A stretch of 64,000 bases of DNA from Bizionia argentinensis JUB59 (GCF_000224335.1 NZ_AFXZ01000036.1:1-64000); one strand, 5' to 3'; shown: positions 28,204 to 37,203, numbered from the stretch's first letter. The notes: a model not told the origin generated them from the letters alone. Program-made: numbers and translations.

Positions 28204-29475
28204 ATGAATATTTTAATATTAGGGTCTGGCGGAAGAGAACATACTTTTGCTTGGAAATTGAAACAAAGTCCTTTGTGTAATTCACTTTATGTAGCACCAG
28301 GAAATTCTGGAACAGCTGATATTGCGAAAAACGTAGCAATAAGTGTAACCGACTTTCAAGCTATAAAAAATTTGGTTTTAGATAAGCAAATTGATATGGT
28401 TGTTGTTGGGCCCGAGGATCCACTTGTTCAAGGTATTCATGATTTCTTTTTAAATGATGAATCTATTCAGCACGTTTCTGTAATTGGTCCTGAAAAAGCA
28501 GCAGCAGAATTGGAAGGTAGTAAAGAGTTTGCCAAAGAGTTTATGATGCGTCATAACATTCCAACCGCAGCTTATGAAAGTTTTGGTGCCGATACCGTAG
28601 AAGCTGGTTATAAATTTCTTGAAACCTTAAAACCGCCTTACGTATTAAAAGCGGATGGTTTAGCTGCTGGTAAAGGTGTGTTGATTTTAAATGATCTAGA
28701 AGAAGCCAAAGCCGAACTTAAAAGCATGTTAGTAGATGCTAAATTTGGAGAAGCGAGCACCAAAGTGGTTATTGAAGAGTTTTTAGACGGTATTGAATTA
28801 AGTTGTTTTGTGTTAACGGACGGTAAAAACTATAAAATTTTACCAACAGCCAAAGATTACAAACGTATTGGCGAAGGTGATACCGGATTAAATACGGGTG
28901 GAATGGGAGCTGTTTCTCCAGTGCCTTTTGCAACACCTGAATTTTTGAATAAAATTGAAGAACAGGTTGTAAAACCAACCATTAACGGGCTCCAAAAAGA
29001 TAACTTACCCTATAAAGGTTTTGTGTTTATTGGTATTATAAAGGTGGGCGATGAGCCTAAAGTTATAGAATACAATGTAAGAATGGGCGACCCTGAAACA
29101 GAAGTAGTTTTGCCACGTTTGAAAAACGATTTAGTGGAAATTTTCCAAGCTATAGCGAATCAAACTTTAGATACTATAGATATTAAGATTGATGAACGCG
29201 CGGCAACAACAATTATGTTGGTTTCTGGTGGTTATCCGGAAGCCTATGAGAAAGGAAAGGAAATTACAGGTTTAAATAACCTAGAAGGCGTATTAGCATT
29301 TCATGCCGGTTCAATTATAAAAGATGATAAGATTGTAACTTCTGGTGGACGTGTTATGGCTATAACAAGTTATGGAAATACCTACAGTGAAGCACTAAAA
29401 AAATCTTATCAAAATATAGACAAGCTACATTTTGATAAGATGAATTATAGAAAAGATATTGGTTTCGATTTATAA
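28204..29475 (+). CDS. purD: Phosphoribosylamine-glycine ligase
   Basis: Second step of de novo purine synthesis (GAR synthetase), an ATP-grasp enzyme of the cytosol. N-terminal GSGGREHTFAWKL, the ATP-grasp segment VLKADGLAAGKGVLI, LNTGGMGAVSPVP and EYNVRMGDPETE are all as expected; 423 residues is normal. It stands alone, divergent from the CapK gene and convergent with the small membrane protein downstream; the stops overlap by six bases. Confidence 0.97.
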   Translation: MNILILGSGGREHTFAWKLKQSPLCNSLYVAPGNSGTADIAKNVAISVTDFQAIKNLVLDKQIDMVVVGPEDPLVQGIHDFFLNDESIQHVSVIGPEKAAAELEGSKEFAKEFMMRHNIPTAAYESFGADTVEAGYKFLETLKPPYVLKADGLAAGKGVLILNDLEEAKAELKSMLVDAKFGEASTKVVIEEFLDGIELSCFVLTDGKNYKILPTAKDYKRIGEGDTGLNTGGMGAVSPVPFATPEFLNKIEEQVVKPTINGLQKDNLPYKGFVFIGIIKVGDEPKVIEYNVRMGDPETEVVLPRLKNDLVEIFQAIANQTLDTIDIKIDERAATTIMLVSGGYPEAYEKGKEITGLNNLEGVLAFHAGSIIKDDKIVTSGGRVMAITSYGNTYSEALKKSYQNIDKLHFDKMNYRKDIGFDL

Positions 29476-29697
29476 ATAACTGTGAGAAGTAACGCTTTTG
29501 TCTTCTTCGTTGTTATCATTGAATTTTTTAAGTTGTAGCATCCAATAAACAAAGGCTACAATACCAACAAGCATTAATAACCCATTTATTGCATTTGCAG
29601 CAAACCAGCTTTCAAGCTCTAATGCTGCTAATGCATCAAAGGGAACTAATAAAACATTTACAAAAAAATCTGCAATTGCGTAAAAGAAATCAGTCAT
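29470..29697 (-). CDS. Small membrane protein, DUF6341-like
   Basis: 75-residue protein with a hydrophobic N-terminal half and a clear membrane helix at about 37-55 (INGLLMLVGIVAFVYWMLQ), then an acidic tail. I recognise it as the uncharacterised DUF6341 type found next to purD/upp in Flavobacteriaceae. Function unknown. Convergent with purD; divergent from the DUF6427-like gene. Confidence 0.65.
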   Translation of the reverse strand: MTDFFYAIADFFVNVLLVPFDALAALELESWFAANAINGLLMLVGIVAFVYWMLQLKKFNDNNEEDKSVTSHSYL

Positions 29698-29758
29698 GAT
29701 ATTAAATTTTTAAGGCTCCTTACAGAGCACGGAAATTCCTATTAATTATGTATGCTTA

Positions 29759-29766
29759 CAAAATTA
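29759..29766 (-). promoter_or_regulatory. Candidate -7 element for the DUF6341-like gene
   Basis: On the minus strand TAATTTTG fits TAnnTTTG about 60 bases upstream of the start. No TTG is found at the -33 distance, so support is weak. Confidence 0.3.
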
Positions 29767-29861
29767 CATCTTTTTCAATATAAATATGAATATTTCGAAG
29801 AGAATATTAGTAATTTACACAAATCAACTAAAACGGATAGCAGTAATTATTGCCTAACTAT

Positions 29862-30788
29862 ATGATTTCAAAGTTTTTTAAGAAAGCAACACCAATGCAT
29901 TTTGTAGCAATTACACTACTGCTATTTGTTGGCTTTATACTTGCAAAATCAGTGAGCAATTACCCTGAAATTAATGTGGTATTCGTTCTGAAACAAATGG
30001 TCTTGTTTGGTGTTTGTGTCTTATCACTTTTTATATTTGATTTCTTTACAAGCAAAAACCGACTAACAAAGAAAAACAGCTATAACCTGTTGTTTTATGG
30101 TTTGTTTATGGTATTAATGTATCAAACATTTCTAGATACCAAGTTAGTATTTGCTAATCTGTTTATCCTATTAGCTTTGCGGCGTATTGTTAGTTTGCGT
30201 TCTCAAAAAGATCAAAAGAAGAAAATATTGGATGCTACAATATGGATTAGTTTAGCAACCTTACTTTACTTTTGGAGTATTTTGTTTTTTACCGTGCTGT
30301 TCGCAGCCTTATTATTAAATGCTATTAGCGATGTAAAAAACTGGCTTATCCCTTTTTTAGGTGTCATTTTAGTGGCGATTCTTACCAGTTCTGTTTTAAT
30401 TATTTTTAAAATTGATATTTCAGATTATCTTGACAGTTTTGAAACTGGTAGAAGTTTCGACTTTAGTGCGCTAAATGTCCGGCAAATTATCATTGCTGCA
30501 ACTATTTATTTTTCGTATTTTATTTGGGCTCTATTCTATTATCTTCAAAACTTAAAAAATAAATCTAAAAGCTACAGGCCTTCTTATGTTGTGATCCTGT
30601 TTACAGCTTTTATTGCAATTATCATTATCATAATAGCGCCAGAAAAAACAGGTGCTGAATTTATTTTTTTAGTTGCACCGTTGGCATTAATTGTTACTAA
30701 TTATATTGAATTAATTTCCGAAAAATGGTTTCGAGAAATCTTAATATGGATTTTAATTCTTATTACTGTTGGCAGTTTAATTCTGTAA
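29862..30788 (+). CDS. Polytopic membrane protein, DUF6427-like
   Basis: 308-residue protein with about eight hydrophobic segments, matching the DUF6427 type that sits beside upp in Flavobacteriaceae. Function unknown. The start is placed at the ATG (MISKFFKKATPMHF); an in-frame TTG 12 bases upstream adds only four residues. The 3' end overlaps the convergent upp gene by 12 bases. Confidence 0.65.
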   Translation: MISKFFKKATPMHFVAITLLLFVGFILAKSVSNYPEINVVFVLKQMVLFGVCVLSLFIFDFFTSKNRLTKKNSYNLLFYGLFMVLMYQTFLDTKLVFANLFILLALRRIVSLRSQKDQKKKILDATIWISLATLLYFWSILFFTVLFAALLLNAISDVKNWLIPFLGVILVAILTSSVLIIFKIDISDYLDSFETGRSFDFSALNVRQIIIAATIYFSYFIWALFYYLQNLKNKSKSYRPSYVVILFTAFIAIIIIIIAPEKTGAEFIFLVAPLALIVTNYIELISEKWFREILIWILILITVGSLIL

Positions 30789-31436
30789 TTTTTGACCAAA
30801 AGCTAAATCGCCAGCATCACCTAATCCGGGCATAATGTAACCTTCGGCTGTTAAGCTATCATCAACAGTGGCAATCCATAAATGAGTATCAGCATCAAAA
30901 TGTTTAGACACTAGATCTAAACCTTGTTGCGCACCAATAACGCTAACCAAATGCACAGCTTTAGGTGTTCCAAATGGTTTTAAGGCTTCAAAAGTGGCTA
31001 CCATAGATTGACCAGTTGCCAACATCGGATCGGCTAAAATAAGTGTTTTACCTTCTAAACTTGGGCAAGCCAAATACTCTACAATGATTTCAAAACTTTC
31101 AGGTTTACTTTTATGATGTCTATAGGCCGAAATAAAGGCGTTTTCAGCTTTATCAAAATAGTTTAGTAAGCCGTTATGAAGTGGTACGCCAGCGCGTAAA
31201 ATGGAACATAGGACAATATCATCTGTGGATACACATTCGGAAGTAGTACCTAATGGCGTTTGAATGTCTATAGGTTTATAATTTAAAGACTTACTTAATT
31301 CATAACCTAAAATTTCACCTGTACGTTCAATATTTCTTCTAAAACGCATAGGATCTTTTTGAATTTCTACGTCCCGCATTTCAGATATAAAGGAATTTAA
31401 AATGGAATTTTCAAGCGAGATATTATGGATATGCAT
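30777..31436 (-). CDS. upp: Uracil phosphoribosyltransferase
   Basis: Pyrimidine salvage: makes UMP from uracil and PRPP. The PRPP-binding loop is LADPMLATGQS (134-144) and the C-terminal YIMPGLGDAGDLAFG binds uracil. The 219-residue length is slightly above the usual 208-217. Divergent from the DUF4254 gene with a 71-base shared regulatory gap. Confidence 0.93.
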   Translation of the reverse strand: MHIHNISLENSILNSFISEMRDVEIQKDPMRFRRNIERTGEILGYELSKSLNYKPIDIQTPLGTTSECVSTDDIVLCSILRAGVPLHNGLLNYFDKAENAFISAYRHHKSKPESFEIIVEYLACPSLEGKTLILADPMLATGQSMVATFEALKPFGTPKAVHLVSVIGAQQGLDLVSKHFDADTHLWIATVDDSLTAEGYIMPGLGDAGDLAFGQKLQN

Positions 31437-31480
31437 CTTATTTTGGTTTTGTTTTGAACTGTAAAGTTAATAAATACGTT

Positions 31481-31488
31481 TATATTTG
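31481..31488 (+). promoter_or_regulatory. Candidate -7 element for the DUF4254 gene
   Basis: TATATTTG fits TAnnTTTG. It lies 19 bases before the ATG at 31508 and downstream of the alternative TTG start at 31454, which argues against that longer start. A TTG at 31454-31456 is 24 bases upstream, slightly too far for a consensus -33. Confidence 0.5.
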
Positions 31489-31507
31489 TGATTCAAAATT
31501 TTATATC

Positions 31508-32116
31508 ATGTTTTCAGAAAAAGCCAATAAAATATTTCAAGACGTTATAGAAAAGTATCACGTAATTAATAACGTTGATCAACCTTTTAGTAATCCTTAC
31601 GATAAAGATTCGCATTTATTAGAGCATTTGTTATACAGAAAAAGCTGGATAGATACGGTACAATGGCATTATGAAGATATTATTCGTGATCCGCAAATTG
31701 ATCCAGTTGCGGCTTTAAAATTGAAACGTCAAATTGATGCTTCTAATCAGGATAGAACGGATATGGTGGAATATATTGACAGCTATTTTCTTGAAAAATA
31801 TAAAGATGCTTCACCAAAAGCCAATGCGACCATCAACACCGAAAGTCCTGCTTGGGGCGTGGATAGATTGTCCATTTTAGCGCTTAAAGTTTTTCATATG
31901 AACGAAGAAGCAACCCGTACAGATGCAACAGATGCGCATTTAGCTGCTTGTAAAACTAAATTGAATGTATTGCTAGAGCAACGCGTAGATCTTTCTACTG
32001 CAATTGATACGCTGTTAGCAGATATTGAAAAAGGTGATAAATATATGAAAGTATATAAGCAAATGAAAATGTATAATGACGACGAGCTGAATCCAGTATT
32101 GCGTTCTCAAAAATAA
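31508..32116 (+). CDS. DUF4254 domain-containing protein
   Basis: 202-residue soluble, mostly helical protein of the DUF4254 family, which often stands beside lipopolysaccharide glycosyltransferase genes in Bacteroidota. Function unknown. The start chosen is the ATG giving MFSEKANKIFQ; the longer TTG-started form would include 18 non-conserved-looking residues encoded over the promoter. The GT9 gene follows after 69 bases. Confidence 0.75.
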   Translation: MFSEKANKIFQDVIEKYHVINNVDQPFSNPYDKDSHLLEHLLYRKSWIDTVQWHYEDIIRDPQIDPVAALKLKRQIDASNQDRTDMVEYIDSYFLEKYKDASPKANATINTESPAWGVDRLSILALKVFHMNEEATRTDATDAHLAACKTKLNVLLEQRVDLSTAIDTLLADIEKGDKYMKVYKQMKMYNDDELNPVLRSQK

Positions 32117-32144
32117 ACGGGATTTTAATTCTATTCAGAAACGA

Positions 32145-32172
32145 TTGTCATCTCGAGCGCAGGCGGAAGATC
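32145..32172. repeat. Degenerate REP-like palindrome
   Basis: The stretch TGTCATCTCGAGCGCAGGCG followed by GAAGATCC resembles a widespread Bacteroidota intergenic repeat of the form TGTCATnTCGAGnGnAGnCGAGAnAT. It lies between the DUF4254 and GT9 genes, 14 bases before the GT9 start. The family assignment is from memory of such repeats. Confidence 0.4.
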
Positions 32173-32185
32173 CAAACAGTTATAA

Positions 32186-33205
32186 ATGCCTAAACCCAAA
32201 CATATACTCGTTATTAGACTCTCCGCAATGGGAGATGTGGCTATGTCGGTTCCCGTGCTTCGTGCATTTACACAGCAATATCCCAATGTGAAAATCACCG
32301 TTTTAACACGCGCCTTTTTTGCGCCCTTATTTCGGGATTTAAAAAACGTAAACGTTTTTTCTGCTGATGTAAAAGGTGAACATAAAGGCCTTTTTGGCTT
32401 GTATAAATTATCTAGAGAGCTGCAAAAAGAAAACTGTGATGCGATTGCAGATTTACATAATGTTTTACGAACCAAAGTCTTAAAGCCCTTAATTGGTGCT
32501 CGTAAAGTGTCATCTATTGATAAAGGTAGAAAACCTAAAAAGCAATTGGTGAAAGGCGAGATATTTGAGCAACTGAAAAGTACGATTCAGCGTTATACGG
32601 ATGTGTTTAAAACATTGGGTTTCCCTTTAGATTTAAGCGCGCCTAAATTCCCCATGCCAGCTGCTTTAAATCCCAATATTTCTCGAATTATTGGTACTTT
32701 AAATAAAAAACGCATAGGAATTGCGCCGTTTGCGGCCCATGATGGTAAAAAATATCCATTAGAATTGATGGAGCAATTAATCAAAAAATTATCAAAAGAC
32801 TATCAGGTTTTATTATTCGGAGGCGGCAAAAATGAAATTATTATTTTAAATGACTTCGAATCGGAGGCAGATGGAATTATTAACCTAGCAGGAAAACTAT
32901 CATTTAGCGAGGAGCTAGATGTTATTTCGAATTTAGATGTTATGCTTTCTATGGATTCCGGAAATGCGCATTTAGCAGCTATGCTTGGCGTAAAAGTAGT
33001 GACTATTTGGGGTGTAACACATCCATTTGCTGGATTTGCTCCTTTTAATCAGCCAGTAGATTATGCATTAGTTGCCGATAGAATAAAATACCCAAAAATT
33101 CCGACTTCTATTTACGGCAATAAATATCCGGAAGCCTATAAAGATGCGGCAGGAAGTGTTTCTGTTGAAACGGTTGTTGATAAAATAAAAAGCATCTTAA
33201 ATTAA
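32186..33205 (+). CDS. Glycosyltransferase family 9 (heptosyltransferase-like)
   Basis: 339-residue GT-B enzyme of the ADP-heptose:LPS heptosyltransferase family. ILVIRLSAMGDVAMSVPVLRAF is the N-terminal acceptor motif, RIGIAPFAAHDGKKYPLE begins the donor domain and SMDSGNAHLAAMLGVKVVTIWG is the donor-binding motif. Probably acts in lipid A-core assembly at the inner face of the cytoplasmic membrane. It likely pairs with the DUF4254 gene upstream. Confidence 0.9.
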   Translation: MPKPKHILVIRLSAMGDVAMSVPVLRAFTQQYPNVKITVLTRAFFAPLFRDLKNVNVFSADVKGEHKGLFGLYKLSRELQKENCDAIADLHNVLRTKVLKPLIGARKVSSIDKGRKPKKQLVKGEIFEQLKSTIQRYTDVFKTLGFPLDLSAPKFPMPAALNPNISRIIGTLNKKRIGIAPFAAHDGKKYPLELMEQLIKKLSKDYQVLLFGGGKNEIIILNDFESEADGIINLAGKLSFSEELDVISNLDVMLSMDSGNAHLAAMLGVKVVTIWGVTHPFAGFAPFNQPVDYALVADRIKYPKIPTSIYGNKYPEAYKDAAGSVSVETVVDKIKSILN

Positions 33206-33468
33206 TCAATTTTTTTCTTCTCGCGATGTTGTCAAGATGTTTAGTTGTTTGTTATTGAGGTGTATTTTGAAAGAATCAAATATTCTCTGCGTATCTCTGT
33301 GCAATTCTCCGCGAAACCCTGTGTAATAACTGCACAATTAAATCCGTGAAAATCGGTGAAATCTGTGTCAAAAATATTTGTTTCGCAAAGTCGCAAAGCT
33401 TTCGTTTTATTAAATAATGAAGTTATTCTCCTAAAACCTAAAACCTAAAACCTAAAACCTACAATCTA
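33206..33468. repeat. Mosaic of degenerate short tandem repeats in a convergent gap
   Basis: 263 bases between the convergent GT9 and reductase genes. It holds CTCTGCGTATCTCTGTGC-type units (about 33285-33320), ATCCGTGAAAATCGGTGAAA-type units (33342-33370), two copies of CGCAAAG near 33384-33398, and CCTAAAA four and a half times (33430-33461). No terminator-type stem is obvious. The CTnTGCG and ATCCGTG words recall repeats scattered in many bacterial genomes. Confidence 0.55.
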
Positions 33469-34527
33469 CTATATGTCATCAAAGTCAACGGTTAATGTAT
33501 CTGACGTTGGATTTGCTTGACACGTTAAGATTAATCCATCAGCTATTTCACCATCTGTTAAAACGCTGTTTTTACGCATAACCGCTTCGCCTTCGGTAAT
33601 ACGCGCTAAACAACTGCTACACACACCACCTTGACAGGAGTATGGCGCATCTAAATCTTCGTCCAAAGCTGCTTCAAGGACTGTTTGACTTTGAGACATT
33701 TCAAAGGTCTTTTCCTCGTCGTCCAAAACGACAGTAATTATTGTTTTCCCATCTGCTACAATTCCTGCAGATGTATCTACCGTAGGTTTTGCCGCTTTAA
33801 ATAATTCATAATGAATACGATCTGTTGGTGTGTTATGTTCGGTTAAAACATCTTTAACCGCGTGAATCATTTCTTCTGGACCACATAAATAATAAGCGTC
33901 TACATCAATATGTTTATGCTTATTTTTCATCACGTAATTTACGGTGCTTTTTTCAATGCGACCAAAAATAGAATCGTCTTCATCAGCTTGACTAAATACA
34001 AATTGTATCGTGAAACGTTCCTTATAGGTCTTTTGTAATTCCAATAGCTCATTTAAGAACATCGTATCGTTGGTAGTTTTGTTACCGTAAACAAGGATAA
34101 CTTGACTATGTACTTCTTCTTCTAAAGCACATTTTATGATACTTAAAACAGGGGTAATACCACTACCTGCGGCAAATAATGCAATATTTTTAGTTTTCTT
34201 GTCGTTTGGCGTAAAAAGAAAACGCCCTTTTGGTGGCGCTACTTCCAATTCATCACCGACTTTTAAATCATTATTAGCATAAGACGAAAACGTACCTTCA
34301 GTCACTTCCTTGACAGCTACTTTTAGCTCACCGCTTTTTGGTGATGAACACAAAGAATAATCTCGACGAATTTCGTAACCATTCAATTTAGTTCTCAACG
34401 TAATATATTGGCCAGCTTGAAAAACGTAAACCGACTTTAAGTCATCAGGGACATTAAAACTAATAGTAACCGATTTATCTGTTTCCCTAATAAGTTCTTT
34501 TATAGAAAGTGTATGAAAATGTGACAT
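33469..34527 (-). CDS. PaaE-type ferredoxin-NADP reductase with C-terminal 2Fe-2S domain
   Basis: 352-residue modular electron-transfer protein. FAD domain: RRDYSLCSSP; NAD(P)H domain: AAGSGITPVLSII and YLCGPEEMIHAV; C-terminal plant-type ferredoxin domain with cluster ligands C298, C303, C306 and C336. It resembles phenylacetyl-CoA epoxidase subunit E and related oxygenase reductases, but no paaABCD or other oxygenase lies nearby, so its partner is unknown. Divergent from the PadR operon. Confidence 0.88.
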   Translation of the reverse strand: MSHFHTLSIKELIRETDKSVTISFNVPDDLKSVYVFQAGQYITLRTKLNGYEIRRDYSLCSSPKSGELKVAVKEVTEGTFSSYANNDLKVGDELEVAPPKGRFLFTPNDKKTKNIALFAAGSGITPVLSIIKCALEEEVHSQVILVYGNKTTNDTMFLNELLELQKTYKERFTIQFVFSQADEDDSIFGRIEKSTVNYVMKNKHKHIDVDAYYLCGPEEMIHAVKDVLTEHNTPTDRIHYELFKAAKPTVDTSAGIVADGKTIITVVLDDEEKTFEMSQSQTVLEAALDEDLDAPYSCQGGVCSSCLARITEGEAVMRKNSVLTDGEIADGLILTCQANPTSDTLTVDFDDI

Positions 34528-34542
34528 GAAAATAATTTTTTA

Positions 34543-34550
34543 CAAAAATA
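34543..34550 (-). promoter_or_regulatory. Candidate -7 element for the PaaE-type reductase
   Basis: Minus-strand TATTTTTG fits TAnnTTTG, 15 bases upstream of the reductase ATG. No TTG at the -33 distance was found. Confidence 0.45.
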
Positions 34551-34599
34551 GTGAAGCCTTTGATTTTAAACATATAATTGCACATAATTATTTAAAAAC

Positions 34600-34631
34600 T
34601 TGCATACATAAGATCTTTATGTATATATTTG
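34600..34631 (+). promoter_or_regulatory. Promoter of the PadR operon
   Basis: TTG at 34600-34602, a 21-base spacer and TATATTTG at 34624-34631 fit the Bacteroidota consensus fully. The proposed ATG at 34638 is only six bases after the -7 element, so the transcript would be leaderless or nearly so. Confidence 0.7.
34604..34624. promoter_or_regulatory. Operator-like dyad in the PadR promoter
   Basis: Arms ATACATAA (34604-34611) and TTATGTAT (34617-34624) are perfect inverted repeats around a 5-base centre. They fill the spacer between the -33 and -7 elements exactly. PadR-family repressors commonly bind such AT-rich dyads with ACAT/ATGT halves in their own promoters, so this is a strong autoregulation candidate. 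Confidence 0.6.
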
Positions 34632-34637
34632 ATGTGC

Positions 34638-34973
34638 ATGGCAAAATCTAATTTATATAAAGGAAGTTTAACGACGATCATTTTAAAGCTTTTAAGTGAG
34701 CATGATAAAATGTATGGTTACGAAATTACGCAGAAAGTAAAAGCGCTTACTAAAGGTGAATTACAAATTACCGAAGGTGCTTTATATCCGTCGCTTCATA
34801 AACTGGAAGCCGAAGGGTTATTGGAGGTTGATGTTGCTAAAGTGGATAACCGCTTGCGTAAATACTATAAACTCACGGAAAAAGGAACTACCGAAACTGT
34901 GAATAAATTGGATGAATTGGAACGCTACATTGCTACACTTCAAACATTAATCAATCCTAAATTGAGTTATTAA
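34638..34973 (+). CDS. PadR family transcriptional regulator
   Basis: 111-residue winged-helix repressor. LYKGSLTTIILKLLSEHDKMYGYEI is helix 1-2 (written here across 25 residues in the product; the key part is KMYGYEI), ITEGALYPSLHKLEAEGLL is the recognition helix and the KYYKLTEKG wing follows. PadR regulators usually repress adjacent efflux or membrane genes. The start at 34638 (MAKSNLYKG) is preferred because the promoter -7 box lies just upstream; in-frame TTG (34629) and ATG (34632) lie in or against that box. It heads a four-gene operon. Confidence 0.88.
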   Translation: MAKSNLYKGSLTTIILKLLSEHDKMYGYEITQKVKALTKGELQITEGALYPSLHKLEAEGLLEVDVAKVDNRLRKYYKLTEKGTTETVNKLDELERYIATLQTLINPKLSY

Positions 34974-34976
34974 TCT

Positions 34977-35660
34977 ATGGCATTAACCAAAGAACATATC
35001 GATAACCTTTACGCCTTCACTAAAAAACATTTTGTGGAATATTACGATTTACAAACCGAATTAGTAGATCATTTGGCAAATGATATTGAAGTAATTATGG
35101 CAGAAAATTCAAAAATCACTTTTGAAGAAGCGCGAGATACATCATTTAAAAAATTCGGTGTTTTTGGCTTTATGGATGTGGTAGAGCAGCGCCAAAAAGC
35201 CATGTCTAAAACCTACATGAAACTGTTGTGGAATTATGCTAAAGACTGGTTTAGACTACCACAAATTATTGGAACACTCGCAATTTTCTTTTTGCTGTAT
35301 GCCATTTTTTCTTTGCAGATAGGTGGTTATATGTTTGTAGGTTGCTATTTTGTAGTCTGTATATTATTGTTGGTTAGAACTATTTCCTTGCGTAAGGAGA
35401 TAAAAAGTAAACTTAAAAAGAGTGAGAAATTATGGTTTTTAGAGGATATTATTTTTAAAAATGCAATGTTCATAATAGTACTTATGGGGCCTCAAGCTGG
35501 TCAATTTATAAATCTGGTAGATAAATTTGATGGTTACATTCCTTTAATAAGTGCTTTCATTTTTACGCTTTTAATTATTTACACCTATATAACGGCTATT
35601 ATTTTACCAAAAAATGCTACTTTTCACCTCCAAGAAATATATCCAGAATATAACATGTAA
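34977..35660 (+). CDS. Membrane protein with HAAS/DUF1700-like N-terminal region
   Basis: 227-residue protein. The N-terminal 90 residues are soluble and helical (TELVDHLANDIEVIM, EEARDTSFKKFG), similar in style to the HAAS/DUF1700 domain often encoded beside PadR regulators; four membrane helices follow. The gene starts three bases after the PadR stop, so they are co-expressed. I infer a sensor or anti-regulator partner of PadR; no enzymatic motif is seen. Confidence 0.55.
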   Translation: MALTKEHIDNLYAFTKKHFVEYYDLQTELVDHLANDIEVIMAENSKITFEEARDTSFKKFGVFGFMDVVEQRQKAMSKTYMKLLWNYAKDWFRLPQIIGTLAIFFLLYAIFSLQIGGYMFVGCYFVVCILLLVRTISLRKEIKSKLKKSEKLWFLEDIIFKNAMFIIVLMGPQAGQFINLVDKFDGYIPLISAFIFTLLIIYTYITAIILPKNATFHLQEIYPEYNM

Positions 35661-35705
35661 CATTTTATATTTTAGGTATACATATAGACAACCAAAAACT
35701 AAAAA

Positions 35706-37178
35706 ATGATAAAACAATTTTTAAGCCTAGAATGGAAACAGTTTTTTAGGGCCTCTTATTTTCAGAAAGGACTTGTTGTAAAGATCTTTCTTATTTTAGG
35801 AGCGCTTTATTTCGGAGGTATTGCATTACTTTTGGGTGGAGGTATGTTTTTTCTTATTAAAAAAGAAATTCCCGAGGTAGATCCGGTTATACTCATTAAT
35901 AACTATATTATATACTGGTTTTTATTCGAAATATTGATTCGTTATTTCATGCAGCAATTACCGGTTATGAATGTGAAACCGTTAATGGTAATTCCTATAA
36001 AACGAAACACCGTTATTCATTACTTATTAGGAAAAACTACATTATCATTTTTTAACTTCCTATCGCTATTTGTATTTTTACCCTTCAGTGTCGTTTTATT
36101 AGCTAAAGGGTACCCGGTATTAAATGTTGTATGCTGGTTTTTCTCTATTATACTAATAACACTATCCATTAATTTTCTCAATTTTTTAATCAATAAAAGT
36201 AATACGGTATTTTATATTGCCGCTACTTTACTATTAGCATTAATTGGATTAGAATATTTCGAGATTTTTAAGGCGTCAGAACCAATTGGTTTAGCATTTA
36301 ATACTTTATACAGTCAGCCGTATTTAGCTTTAATTCCATTGCTGTCGCTTATGTTTTTATACAACCTAAACTTTAAATTCATAAAAAATGGTTTTTATTT
36401 AGACGACGCTGTTACTAAAAAAATTAAATCGGTGGAAGCAACAGATTTATCATGGTTTGACAGATTTGGAGCCATTGCACCATTTTTGAAGAATGATATT
36501 AAGTTAATTTGGCGAAATGCCCGACCAAAACAAGCCCTAATGATGTCCTTCGTGTTTTTGTTTTATGGACTGATTTTTTATACGCAAGACACCTATAGAG
36601 AAATGCCGGCAATGCTTGCTTTTGCATCTATGTTTATTACAGGTGGTTTTTTAATGACCTTCGGACAATTAGTGCCGTCCTGGGATAGCGAGTATTATAA
36701 AATGTTGATGAGTCAGAATATTCCATATCGCCAATATTTAGAGTCAAAATGGTATTTAATGGTAGTTGCTGTTGGCATTTCGTTTATTTTAAGCATTCCG
36801 TATTTGTATTTCGGCTGGAAAATTTTCGGAATGATTGCCGCCGGTGCTTTGTTTAATATTGGATTAAATTCCTTTATCACCTTGTTTGGTGGTGCCTTAA
36901 ATAGAATGCCAGTGGAGCTGAATACTAAAGCCAAAGCCTTTGGAAATACCAACGGATTTAACCCAACACAATTACTTATCGGCTTACCTAAATTTTTACT
37001 ACCAATGGGTTTATTTTACATTCCCTATAAATTGGTCAATTTTGAAACAGGTATAATCGTGCTTGGTTTAAGTGGGGTTTTAGGTGTTGTTTTCAAAAAT
37101 TTCTTCTTAAGAAAAATAGAAAATGTGTACCAAAAAGGAAAATACAAAACAATTGCCGCTTTTGGCGAAAAGAAATAA
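35706..37178 (+). CDS. ABC transporter permease-like protein, DUF5687 type
   Basis: 490-residue membrane protein with about 12 hydrophobic segments in two bundles separated by a hydrophilic stretch around residues 225-265. The DUF5687 family is typical of Bacteroidota and is usually encoded beside an ABC ATPase, as here (26 bases downstream). It probably forms the membrane channel of an efflux-type transporter of unknown substrate. Confidence 0.72.
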   Translation: MIKQFLSLEWKQFFRASYFQKGLVVKIFLILGALYFGGIALLLGGGMFFLIKKEIPEVDPVILINNYIIYWFLFEILIRYFMQQLPVMNVKPLMVIPIKRNTVIHYLLGKTTLSFFNFLSLFVFLPFSVVLLAKGYPVLNVVCWFFSIILITLSINFLNFLINKSNTVFYIAATLLLALIGLEYFEIFKASEPIGLAFNTLYSQPYLALIPLLSLMFLYNLNFKFIKNGFYLDDAVTKKIKSVEATDLSWFDRFGAIAPFLKNDIKLIWRNARPKQALMMSFVFLFYGLIFYTQDTYREMPAMLAFASMFITGGFLMTFGQLVPSWDSEYYKMLMSQNIPYRQYLESKWYLMVVAVGISFILSIPYLYFGWKIFGMIAAGALFNIGLNSFITLFGGALNRMPVELNTKAKAFGNTNGFNPTQLLIGLPKFLLPMGLFYIPYKLVNFETGIIVLGLSGVLGVVFKNFFLRKIENVYQKGKYKTIAAFGEKK

Positions 37179-37203
37179 TTAAGCAATTAATACAAATTTA
37201 CTC

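Noticed and set aside
32131-32475. 114-codon minus-strand ORF
   Set aside because: Antisense to the GT9 gene and to the REP-like palindrome; no support.
33430-33461. CCTAAAA tandem array considered as CRISPR or telomere-like repeat
   Set aside because: Unit is only seven bases, no spacers and no cas genes; simple tandem repeat.
33469-34527. Calling the reductase paaE of phenylacetate degradation
   Set aside because: No paaABCD genes nearby; the CapK-like gene is a capsule-type ANL enzyme and not evidence for phenylacetate catabolism.
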